DNA of 32,963 nt from Algoriphagus mannitolivorans DSM 15301 (GTDB lineage Bacteria > Bacteroidota > Bacteroidia > Cytophagales > Cyclobacteriaceae): NCBI RefSeq assembly GCF_000429425.1, contig NZ_AUBV01000018.1, positions 1 to 32,963 on the forward strand. The letters run 5' to 3'. Each line of letters starts with the position of its first letter. The stretch's first letter is position 1. Shown one piece after another: positions 1-5,444 of this stretch. The notes beneath the pieces were generated by a model. It saw only the letters and a list, made by a program, of their open reading frames with translations. It was not told the DNA's origin and searched no databases. The translations under genes were made by a program, and so were the position numbers.

Positions 1-230
1 TGGATTTCGGTCTCTCCATACTGGTTGCGGAGTTTTTTCTTGCCATGCCCATTACGGGTGTTTTCCCCGGTGGATTCCCCGTGCTTCTCATAGCCCAGGT
101 GATTATCCATTTCTCCTTCAAGGATGGCTTCTACGCCCCGCTTTTGGAGCTGACCCAGAAAAGCGTAAAGCTCTTCTCCATTTTTGAACTGCTTGAGGAA
201 CTCCTCGCTGAATGCATCTTCTTTTTTCAT
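1..230 (-). CDS. IS256-family transposase, N-terminal fragment cut by the window edge
   Basis: The gene reads leftward from an ATG at 228-230 and runs off the window after 76 codons. The protein starts MKKEDAFSEEFLKQ and contains GVEAILEGEMDNHLGYEKH followed by NTRNGHGKK. This is the standard N-terminal block of IS256/MULE-type DDE transposases, which act as DNA cut-and-paste enzymes. The catalytic DDE residues lie in the missing part. I see no frameshift or stop in the visible portion. The fragment at 32665-32963 is the C-terminal part of a transposase of the same family in the same orientation. Whether the two are copies of one IS cannot be decided here because they do not overlap. Confidence 0.88.
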   Translation of the reverse strand, partial: MKKEDAFSEEFLKQFKNGEELYAFLGQLQKRGVEAILEGEMDNHLGYEKHGESTGENTRNGHGKKKLRNQYGETEI

Positions 231-255
231 AGCTTAAGTGTGTGAAGGTATCCCG

Positions 256-320
256 AAAAAGTTATTTCCGTAATTTTTCCAGGCCTTTTAAGGGGCCGAA
301 AAATTCCAGAATAACTTTTT
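256..320. repeat. Inverted repeat in the IS256 leader
   Basis: AAAAAGTTATT at 256-266 is repeated in reverse complement as AATAACTTTTT at 310-320. Inner pairing of AATTTTTC with GAAAAATT makes an imperfect stem of roughly 25 pairs. It sits between the transposase start and the outer end of the element. It could be a promoter-proximal hairpin that reduces read-through into the transposase, which is inference. Confidence 0.6.
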
Positions 321-392
321 CTACCACTTACACACTTATCGGGACGCTACCATTCCGGAGCAAGAGGCCTATCTGCATATATTGAAAACTAC

Positions 393-917
393 ATGGCATA
401 TTTTTCGAAATATAAATTTCAAACGAGTGAAGAAAATGATAATAAATTAATTAAAGGATATACGAAAGATGGAAAAGATATCTATAATTTATACCCAAGA
501 TTTAATTTTAGAATTTCAACAAAAACCACTGATCACGAAGCTTTAATAAAAAATTACAATGATATCTACAAAATAATTAGAAAAGATAAATTTGAGGTTG
601 TATCAAAGTACATCGACAATAAATTATTTAGAGGCTTAAATGTTTTTTCAAGTTCATCAAATTTTTCAAAATCTGAAACCAATATAAGAATTGAAGTGAA
701 TGTAAAACCAACTGAAGATGAAGTAAAGAAAATAATAGAGAATTATTTTGAATTTGGCGAAAATTGCGGACTTGTGTTTTCCAAGCAAAATAAAACTATT
801 TGGCTTGATGAAATAAAACTTAATAGAGAAATTACTTGTGATTTAAAAATAAGAGAAAATGGATTATTTGATTTTGAAGATTTACTAGAAAAGGTTAAAC
901 CATATGTTAATTTTTAA
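393..917 (+). CDS. Hypothetical protein, AT-rich island gene
   Basis: This 174-residue protein is not recognised. It has no signal peptide and no membrane segment. It is rich in Lys, Asn, Ile and Phe, looks like a mixed alpha/beta soluble protein, and ends in a helix-like EDLLEKVKPYVNF. The ATG at 393 is the first in frame. The stop is 11 bases before the next gene, a membrane protein, so the two probably share a transcript. Codons are dominated by AAA, AAT, TTT and ATA, far more AT-rich than genes beyond 3600. This, with the neighbouring IS256 end, suggests horizontal acquisition. It may be the partner of the membrane protein, for example a cytosolic sensor or antidote, but nothing in the sequence proves this. 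Confidence 0.65.
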   Translation: MAYFSKYKFQTSEENDNKLIKGYTKDGKDIYNLYPRFNFRISTKTTDHEALIKNYNDIYKIIRKDKFEVVSKYIDNKLFRGLNVFSSSSNFSKSETNIRIEVNVKPTEDEVKKIIENYFEFGENCGLVFSKQNKTIWLDEIKLNREITCDLKIRENGLFDFEDLLEKVKPYVNF

Positions 918-928
918 TTTTAGAAATC

Positions 929-1441
929 ATGTCTAAAACAACAAAAATTATATCTCTTTTGATTATTTGGTTCATATCAATATTTTTCCTTGTTAAAACA
1001 CCAATTTTACCAGATTTAGAATACATAAACAAATTATTTGAAATTTCAATTGTTGTTTCTTCAATTTTATTTGGTGTTTTAGGAATTTGGCTTTCTTCAA
1101 TATATGGAGAAAGCATTAAAATTCTATTTCAGAATATTGCGGATATTGACTCTTCCTCAATTATTAATGAAATAAAAAGATTATTCTATCCATTATTTTT
1201 TTCATTTTTTTCAATTTCCATTTCACTATTGTTTTTTTGTCTTCAAATCTTTAAATCTAATCTCGAATTTATTTCAATAAATAAAACAATCTTAAAGATA
1301 ATTGTATTATCAGTATTTAATGGAATTACCCTGCTTCAAATTTGTTATTTATCCTTAATATTTTCCCCATTACTAAAAGTTTTGAAAAAGCTTTTTTTTA
1401 AAGAAGATCTTGAAAAGAATAAAAAAGATCTTTTCGGATAA
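929..1441 (+). CDS. Small four-helix membrane protein, unknown function
   Basis: The 170-residue protein has four predicted hydrophobic segments, at about residues 6-24, 38-58, 87-108 and 122-148. A hydrophilic loop between helices 2 and 3 contains NIADIDSSSIINEIKR. The C-terminal tail is lysine-rich (KKLFFKEDLEKNKKDLFG) and is presumably cytoplasmic. No family is recognised. It follows the unknown 174-aa gene after 11 bases and is equally AT-rich, so they look like a two-gene unit. A small membrane protein next to a soluble partner and a nuclease-like gene in an AT-rich patch beside an IS is a common layout for defence or toxin-type islands, but that is context only. Confidence 0.65.
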   Translation: MSKTTKIISLLIIWFISIFFLVKTPILPDLEYINKLFEISIVVSSILFGVLGIWLSSIYGESIKILFQNIADIDSSSIINEIKRLFYPLFFSFFSISISLLFFCLQIFKSNLEFISINKTILKIIVLSVFNGITLLQICYLSLIFSPLLKVLKKLFFKEDLEKNKKDLFG

Positions 1442-1577
1442 AATTTAATTGAATTACCCCCTTGGAGCAAAGGCGGCGCAACCCAAGCTTCCAACTGCGA
1501 GATTCTTTGCAAAAGTCATAATCGGGCAAAGGGGAATAGGTAAAAGTAAAAGAAAAATAAATTTAAACTTTCACAAA
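1442..1577 (+). other. GC-richer spacer with nested inverted repeats before the PLD-like gene
   Basis: The stretch at about 1453-1541 is visibly more GC-rich than the AT-rich genes on either side. It contains nested short inverted repeats: ACCCCCTT near 1455 against AAAGGGGA near 1535, TTGGAGC against GCTTCCAA, and GCAAAG against CTTTGC. It is open in the frame of the following gene from a TTG at 1449, but I read it as a leader because the recognisable protein begins at 1578. Its origin is unknown. Confidence 0.4.
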
Positions 1578-2882
1578 ATGGCTCAAGAAATTTTTTGGAA
1601 TCCAATAACAAACGTTATCACAGAATCAATAAAGAACACGAAAGAAGAACTTTCGATAGCAGTGCCATTTCTTTCCAATTATGCCATTCCATTACTTTCA
1701 AAGGAAAATGTTTCGGAAATAAAGTCAAAAAAAATTCTTACTTGTTTTGATGATACCAATCTACATTCTTTTGATTTGAACACAATGAGTGAACTTATTG
1801 CAAAAGGATTTGAAATGAGGTACCACAATGAAATTCACTTAAAACTTTATCTCTTCGATAACATTGGTTATTTGAGTTCTTCCAATCTAACCAAGAGCGG
1901 ATTTGAGAATAGTGTGGAAATCACATCCTCAATAGAATCAAATAATCTTAATCTTTGTAGATCATTCTTCGATAAAATCTGGAAAGAATCTGAAGCCAGA
2001 CAAATAACAGAAGATCTTATAAAAGAAAACTATCCCAAGTATCTTCTCTTAAAAAAACGAACTGAATATAAGAAACCAAGTAAACTGACCCTAAAATCAA
2101 ATCAACTTAGTTTACCAAACACAAATGTTGGAGATTTAATTGATTTTATCTTAAAAGGTCAACTTGATTACTCATATATTGAAGAAAAGGCAATTGAAGC
2201 CAATAAAGACCGAATCGAAATAAAAAGTAGAATAAGGAAAGGGTTTTTGCTTCAAGATTTTTATGCTCCTGAGGGTCACCCTAAAAGGGAGCTTTCATTT
2301 TTTTACAAATTTATGTATGGTAAAGAGGGATTTTTGGCTGGTACAGGTTTACGGGAAATACAGGTCAAGGAAGTTTTTGAAAACCCTCTATTTCAAGAAA
2401 TAATAAACTACATCTACCCTCCAATCATTGAAGGTGAAGAATGGAATTTGGAAAATGAAGAGAATTATCGTGAATTCTGCAATGGAATTTTTGAATTTAA
2501 AGTCCCCCAATATGTTGAAGCTTTACCAATAAGGCTCGTTTCTTATTTTTATCCAAATAAGTTCTTACCCATTTTCAAACTAGATCACCTACATAAAATT
2601 TGTTCCATTTTGGGATTATCCACCAATGGACTGCAAACAAAAGGAGACAGACTATTTGGTTACAATTCATTCCTTCTCGAAAAAATGGCTCATATTCCGA
2701 AAGACAATTATGTGAAATCACATATCGCTTATCAATTATTTTATACTGTAGAATTGTACAACATTTTAAAATCTGGAGAATCTTTGGAAAAATATCTAAG
2801 CCGATTCAAGGAAGCTTGGATAAAAGACATTATTAAAAAAGGATACAAAATAATTCAAGAAATTAATCCTACCGGCTATTAG
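1578..2882 (+). CDS. PLD-like nuclease-type protein with McrB-N-like C-terminal region
   Basis: This is a 434-residue protein with two recognisable parts. Residues about 1-150 look like one phospholipase D-type half-site. IHLKLYLFD followed by GYLSSSNLTKSGFENSVEI fits the H-x-K ... G-SSN-T pattern of PLD-superfamily nucleases such as the NgoFVII-like restriction enzymes, which dimerise to complete the site. The C-terminal region contains RLVSYFYPNKFLPIFKLDHLHKICSILGL in two adjoining pieces, resembling the substrate-recognition region found N-terminal in McrB-like restriction proteins. The ATG at 1578 was preferred over a TTG at 1449 because homology-like sequence starts there. AT-rich codon use matches the two genes upstream. 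A restriction or phage-defence nuclease is the best guess. The C-terminal match is from memory and less certain than the PLD motif. Confidence 0.65.
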   Translation: MAQEIFWNPITNVITESIKNTKEELSIAVPFLSNYAIPLLSKENVSEIKSKKILTCFDDTNLHSFDLNTMSELIAKGFEMRYHNEIHLKLYLFDNIGYLSSSNLTKSGFENSVEITSSIESNNLNLCRSFFDKIWKESEARQITEDLIKENYPKYLLLKKRTEYKKPSKLTLKSNQLSLPNTNVGDLIDFILKGQLDYSYIEEKAIEANKDRIEIKSRIRKGFLLQDFYAPEGHPKRELSFFYKFMYGKEGFLAGTGLREIQVKEVFENPLFQEIINYIYPPIIEGEEWNLENEENYREFCNGIFEFKVPQYVEALPIRLVSYFYPNKFLPIFKLDHLHKICSILGLSTNGLQTKGDRLFGYNSFLLEKMAHIPKDNYVKSHIAYQLFYTVELYNILKSGESLEKYLSRFKEAWIKDIIKKGYKIIQEINPTGY

Positions 2883-2904
2883 AATCCATATTTAGGATCT
2901 GCCT

Positions 2905-2952
2905 AAGCGTAGTTTGTAACTACGCTTTAATACCTTTAAGAATATATAATTC
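2905..2952. repeat. REP-type paired hairpin, diverged copy A
   Basis: A perfect hairpin at 2905-2927 (AAGCGTAGTT, loop TGT, AACTACGCTT) is followed 12 bases later by a short GAAT...ATTC palindrome. It shares the CCTAAGCG-AGTTTG core and layout of copies B, C and D. The stem has a T:A pair where the others have G:C, so the pairing is kept while the sequence changes. It lies 22 bases after the PLD-like gene and may also end its transcript. Confidence 0.65.
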
Positions 2953-2977
2953 AGCAATCCTAATAAATTCTACAAAC

Positions 2978-3205
2978 ATGACACATACCTATACTCTTTA
3001 CCTTGGGGATACAGATATGATTCTGCTCGAGGGAATCATGGAAGAAAAAATCCTTGAAATAAAAGCGAGCCAGCCTGACCCTCACTCTAGAAAAGCAAAT
3101 TATTGCCTGAAAATTGAGAAGCTTCTTTCTTTATTTCAGAGCGGAGAAACAACCATAGCCTCCTATAATACCATGCTAGGCGGCAGAGAACCCGGACCTA
3201 GGTAA
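2978..3205 (+). CDS. Possible small hypothetical protein
   Basis: This is a 75-codon frame from an ATG at 2978 that starts MTHTYTLYLGDTDMILLEG and ends REPGPR. No domain, signal peptide or membrane helix is visible. Base composition is intermediate between the AT-rich island and the GC-richer genes downstream. It is bracketed by two REP hairpins (2905-2952 and 3240-3288), which usually lie between genes. That fits either a true small gene or a chance frame in repeat-rich intergenic DNA. I keep it at low confidence. Confidence 0.35.
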   Translation: MTHTYTLYLGDTDMILLEGIMEEKILEIKASQPDPHSRKANYCLKIEKLLSLFQSGETTIASYNTMLGGREPGPR

Positions 3206-3239
3206 AAGAACCTCCTTCCAAGGAGTAGAATGCATACCT

Positions 3240-3288
3240 AAGCGGAGTTTGAAACTCTGCATTTATATTTTCTGGAATTAATAATTCC
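3240..3288. repeat. REP-type paired hairpin, copy B
   Basis: This copy has an imperfect first hairpin (AAGCGGAGTT against ACTCTGCATT) at 3240-3263 and a perfect second hairpin GGAATT-AAT-AATTCC at 3274-3288. The flank GGAGTAGAATGCATACCT is identical to that of copy C. It is an older, partly decayed relative of the two copies in the 168-bp duplication. Confidence 0.75.
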
Positions 3289-3304
3289 TTCATCTTATCC
3301 AATT

Positions 3305-3325
3305 GGGGTACTTCCGAAGTACCCC
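3305..3325. repeat. Perfect 9-bp hairpin GGGGTACTT-CCG-AAGTACCCC
   Basis: A nine-pair stem with a three-base loop immediately precedes the 21-bp array. The last unit of that array ends in GGGGTACC, an echo of this stem, so the hairpin may mark the boundary of the array. Confidence 0.6.
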
Positions 3326-3348
3326 CTCCCACTTCCCTACCCCATCGT

Positions 3349-3597
3349 TGGACCTTTTTACTCCAGGCTTGAGCCTTATTGGTCCGACGATGCGCCTTTT
3401 TAGTCCTGCCTTGAGCCTTTTTATTCCAAGCTTCCACCTTTTTACTCCGCCGTTAAGTCTTTTTGCTCGAAGGCTGCGCCTTTTTGGTACGATCTTGCGC
3501 CTTTTTGCTCGAACGATGAGCCTTTTTGTTCCATGCATGAGCTCTTTTGGTTCACGCTAGCACCTTTTTGATCCGACGGGGTACCTTTTTATCGAAA
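3349..3597. repeat. Twelve-unit 21-bp tandem array with strictly phased T-tracts
   Basis: T-rich pentamers begin at 3355, 3376, 3397, 3418, 3439, 3460, 3481, 3502, 3523, 3544, 3565 and 3586, exactly 21 bases apart each time. The unit consensus is TGMGCCTTTTT followed by about ten variable bases. The T-tract is kept in 10 of 12 units (CTTATT and CTCTTTT are the exceptions), while the intervening bases differ in almost every unit. A period of 21 bp equals two helical turns, so the tracts lie on one face of the helix, as in intrinsically curved DNA. Frames on both strands stay open only because 21 is divisible by three. I do not regard it as coding. Confidence 0.85.
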
Positions 3598-3627
3598 CAC
3601 AAAAAAGCCGGACCCGAAGGCCCGGCT
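3596..3627 (-). terminator. Rho-independent terminator of the 158-aa gene
   Basis: Read on the minus strand, AGCCGG ... CCGGCT (3606-3627, with TTCG-type loop bases) forms a GC-rich stem followed by six T residues. It lies 37 bases after the stop of the minus-strand gene 3664-4140. Confidence 0.85.
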
Positions 3628-3663
3628 GGATGGGGAGTATTTTAAGCGACTTGATCCTTCACC

Positions 3664-4140
3664 CTAACCCAAGGGCGATCCGTTGCTTACGCGAGGTTTT
3701 CGCTCGAACCGCTTGCGCAGGTCTTCGAAAATCGCTTTGGCATCCGGTGCATTGACTTTTGCCGCCTGCTTGACCGAATTGTAATAGCTCAGCGCTCCGA
3801 TATACGCTTCCGACCCGGCCATCATAGCCGTGTCACTCAGCGTGTCATGAATCTGATCTACCATTCGTAGCAGGGGAATCAGTCCCGATACCGCCGACCA
3901 ATCCTTTTTCAGTTCCGCCAAGTTGACAAAAGGCGGAAGAAACTGGGGATCGGACTCGGCGTAGTCCATGACCTTTTCGACGAAAGGTTCCGTGCCATCA
4001 CTCATCTTGGGAATGGTCTTCCGCTGCTCGGGAGTGAGGGCAATCACATACGGTGCTAAAATCGTCTGCACCTGCTGAAGGGCGGCTTTGACCGCCGCGA
4101 GATCCGCTGCCGGAATCTCGATGGAAAGTTTGTTTTCCAT
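3664..4140 (-). CDS. Hypothetical helical protein, 158 aa
   Basis: The function is not recognised. The protein starts MENKLSIEIPAADLAAVKAAL, has no signal peptide or membrane segment and appears mostly helical. A Pro/Asp-containing middle reads SDGTEPFVEKVMDYAESDP, and the C-terminus is basic (DLRKRFERKPRV). The ATG at 4138-4140 is the only sensible start. Codons are clearly GC-richer than in the island at 393-2882, so it does not belong to that transfer event. It has its own terminator at 3596-3627 and no co-transcribed partner. It sits alone between the T-tract array and the REP duplication. I have the impression that similar stand-alone proteins occur in Cytophagales, but I cannot verify this. 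Confidence 0.8.
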   Translation of the reverse strand: MENKLSIEIPAADLAAVKAALQQVQTILAPYVIALTPEQRKTIPKMSDGTEPFVEKVMDYAESDPQFLPPFVNLAELKKDWSAVSGLIPLLRMVDQIHDTLSDTAMMAGSEAYIGALSYYNSVKQAAKVNAPDAKAIFEDLRKRFERKPRVSNGSPLG

Positions 4141-4288
4141 AAAAGTTGAGGTTAAAATGAAACAATGATTAAAAACTTAATAAAAGTTAGTGAGCTTAGT
4201 TTGAAAAAGCAATAGGCTAAATATCAATTAGGATTATCCGCAATTGCACCACAATCCAAAATCCCACCTCGGAGTAGAATGCATACCT

Positions 4289-4337
4289 AAGCGGAGTTTG
4301 CAACTCCGCTTTTATATTTTTTGGAATTTGCAATTCC
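4289..4337. repeat. REP-type paired hairpin, copy C
   Basis: The first hairpin (4289-4311) is a perfect ten-pair stem AAGCGGAGTT/AACTCCGCTT with loop TGC. The second (4323-4337) is GGAATT-TGC-AATTCC. They are joined by an 11-base T/A linker. Two hairpins with the same TGC loop, head to tail, are the form of REP/BIME elements mobilised by Y1 (IS200-like) RAYT transposases in Bacteroidota. No RAYT gene is in the window. Confidence 0.8.
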
Positions 4338-4456
4338 CTTTTCCCAAAAGTTAAACCTCCCGAAATCGCTTCGCTCATCGGGACAGGCATTGCAGGGTTG
4401 CCAAAACCAAAAACGACCATTCATTCCATCCCCACCTAGGAGTAGAATGCTTACCT

Positions 4457-4505
4457 AAGCGGAGTTTGCAACTCCGCTTTTATATTTTTTGGAATTTGCA
4501 ATTCC
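4457..4505. repeat. REP-type paired hairpin, copy D
   Basis: Both hairpins are identical to those of copy C, shifted by exactly 168 bases. The stem lies at 4457-4479 and the second hairpin at 4491-4505. Confidence 0.8.
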
Positions 4506-4597
4506 CTTTTCCCAAAAGTTAAACCTCCCGAAATCGCTTCGCTCATCGGGACAGGCATTGCAGGGTTGCCAAAACCAAAAACGACCATTCATTCCAT

Positions 4598-4645
4598 CCC
4601 CCGGTTCTACCGGGGGCTATTGAGAAGTTGGACCACTACGTGGTC
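4598..4645 (+). repeat. Covarying two-hairpin unit, copy 1
   Basis: Hairpin one is CCCCCGGT-TCT-ACCGGGGG (4598-4616). It is followed by CTATTGA and then hairpin two GACCAC-TAC-GTGGTC (4631-4645). The unit follows directly on the 168-bp duplication. Copies at 5168-5215 and, inverted, 4679-4729 keep the linker and loops but have different stems. Confidence 0.75.
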
Positions 4646-4678
4646 ATTGGTTTGAATTCCATCATTTGTTTCAAATCC

Positions 4679-4729
4679 GACCCCTGATAAGGGGTCAAAC
4701 CTCTGAATAGCCATGGGTGAAACCCATGG
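4679..4729 (-). repeat. Covarying two-hairpin unit, copy 2 (inverted)
   Basis: Read on the minus strand, hairpin one is CCATGGGT-TTC-ACCCATGG (4711-4729), followed by CTATTCA and hairpin two GACCCCT-TATC-AGGGGTC (4679-4696). The order, linker and loop type match copy 1, but nearly every stem pair is changed in a compensatory way. Confidence 0.72.
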
Positions 4730-4759
4730 AAAGGATGATTTCATTAATATTGTTTTCCC

Positions 4760-5019
4760 GACCCCGAAGTGGGTCGAACTCTTTTTATCTCGATCTCCAG
4801 TCCTGAAGGGACGCAAGGTTTGAGCCCCAAATCCAATTTGGGGCGAAAATCAAGATTCAGTCTCCAAAGCACTGAAGGTGCGATCTATACCTTATGGATC
4901 GTGCCTTTGGCACTCCTACTGATCTTTCCTCATTTAGCCCGGCATTTCATACCGGGCTACTACCGAAGGTGCCTTTGGCACTTTTTTACCATTAAGTTTC
5001 GGGTTGGCCCTTAGGCCAA
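4760..5019. repeat. Run of nine or more short hairpins
   Basis: Perfect or near-perfect stems occur at 4760-4775 (GACCC/GGGTC), 4800-4812 (GTCC-TGAAG-GGAC), 4824-4844 (GCCCCAAAT/ATTTGGGGC), 4869-4881 (GCAC/GTGC), 4881-4901 (CGATC/GATCG), 4901-4913 and 4969-4981 (both GTGCC-TTT-GGCAC), 4936-4958 (AGCCCGG/CCGGGCT) and 5004-5019 (TTGGCC/GGCCAA). They are spaced about 20-45 bases apart. The 4936-4981 pair resembles the two-hairpin unit again. Similar hairpin strings occur between genes of several Bacteroidota and neighbouring phyla. I know no accepted name for this family. Confidence 0.7.
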
Positions 5020-5075
5020 TTCTATTTTAGGAGGTTGCTTCGCTTGGGTGTTTGATTGGCAGGGGGGACTTCTCC

Positions 5076-5162
5076 CCTTTCCCACAAATTCAACCTCCCG
5101 AAATCGCTTCGCTCATCGGGACAGGCCTTTCGGGGTTGCCTAAACCAAACAAACCATCGTTC
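5076..5162 (+). repeat. Partial third copy of the 168-bp unit
   Basis: This stretch aligns with the second half of the duplicated unit (about 4336-4424). A core from ACCTCCCG through GGGACAGGC is identical and the tail has diverged. Like the second unit, it is followed directly by a covarying two-hairpin unit. The combined block of CGCTTCGCTC module plus hairpins therefore behaves as one repeated element. Confidence 0.8.
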
Positions 5163-5167
5163 TTTTT

Positions 5168-5215
5168 CCCTAGGTTTCACCTAGGGCTATTGAAAGGTTT
5201 GATCCTTACAGGATC
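5168..5215 (+). repeat. Covarying two-hairpin unit, copy 3
   Basis: Hairpin one is CCCTAGGT-TTC-ACCTAGGG (5168-5186), the linker is CTATTGA, and hairpin two is GATCCT-TAC-AGGATC (5201-5215). The linker and the TAC loop are identical to copy 1 while the stems differ but remain perfectly paired. Confidence 0.75.
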
Positions 5216-5253
5216 ATGATTTGGACCAAATTGGAAGCTAATAGAAGACCCCT

Positions 5254-5303
5254 GAAAAGGGGGAGTCTGGCAGCAAGGCGTTTTCATATCTAATTCTTAA
5301 TTA
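5254..5303 (+). repeat. 50-bp direct repeat, first copy
   Basis: GGGGGAGTCTGGC, then GGCGTTTTCAT and TCTAATTC-type sequence recur at about 5395-5444. The first copy ends in loose TAATTC repeats that run to about 5325. Confidence 0.7.
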
Positions 5304-5394
5304 TAAATTCTGAATTCTTAATTAATCCGCCTTTGTGCCTTCGTGGCAAATCAATAATCCGTATTCCGATTGACCAATCCCCCCTGCCCCCTTT

Positions 5395-5444
5395 TCAAGG
5401 GGGAGTCTGGCCGGTAGGCGTTTTCATTTCTAATTCCTAATTCC
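5395..5444 (+). repeat. 50-bp direct repeat, second copy
   Basis: This is the second copy of the repeat at 5254-5303. It runs into the 3' end of the minus-strand gene 5430-8207, whose last codons come from the TAATTCC tandem repeats at its edge. Confidence 0.7.

Larger units (their letters stand above)
1..351 (-). mobile_element. IS256-family insertion sequence, partial (transposase 5' end and terminal repeat)
   Basis: This is the upstream end of an IS256-family element that runs off the left edge. It contains the first 76 codons of a minus-strand transposase and about 120 bases of upstream sequence. The outer end at 328-351, read on the minus strand, starts GGTAGCGTCCCGATAAG and matches the end of the IS copy at 32622-32647 at 17 of 24 positions by hand alignment. 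Imperfect terminal inverted repeats are typical of the family. AT-rich DNA starts just outside it. The other end and any target duplication lie outside the window. Confidence 0.8.
4265..4600. repeat. Tandem duplication of a 168-bp unit
   Basis: Units 4265-4432 and 4433-4600 differ at only two positions by eye (CCTCGG/CCTAGG and GCATACC/GCTTACC). Each unit holds a REP paired hairpin, then a second module with the sequence CGAAATCGCTTCGCTCATCG, then an A/C-rich tail. The near-identity implies a recent duplication. Confidence 0.92.
4141..5429. other. Gene-free repeat region: REP duplication plus hairpin array
   Basis: This 1.29-kb stretch contains no convincing gene. It holds a 168-bp tandem duplication (4265-4600), a dense array of at least 16 short perfect or near-perfect hairpins (4598-5267), a partial third copy of the duplicated module (5076-5162), and two direct repeats near 5254 and 5395. 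Short open frames here are by-products of palindromic repeats. Confidence 0.8.

Noticed and set aside
1453..1541. Possible integron attC site between AT-rich genes
   Set aside because: There are nested imperfect inverted repeats, but no GTTRRRY and RYYYAAC core pair could be placed, and the other gene gaps of the island lack a similar element.
3198..3560. Three overlapping open frames on both strands with seven-residue repeats (KKAQGRT-like or LRLFGT-like)
   Set aside because: They arise because the 21-bp array is a multiple of three and lacks stops. There is no start signal and no fixed residue pattern beyond the T-tract, and frames on both strands are equally open.
3349..3597. Diversity-generating retroelement template or variable region
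   Set aside because: There is no reverse transcriptase gene in the window and no adenine-specific substitution pattern between two long repeats.
4607..5014. Short frames on either strand in the hairpin array
   Set aside because: They are built from palindromic repeats, with no conserved protein features. Such frames are typical false genes.
4598..5267. CRISPR-like or tRNA-like array
   Set aside because: The hairpins have different sequences and irregular spacing, with no constant repeat of 23-47 bases and no unique spacers. No cloverleaf or CCA-type end was seen.
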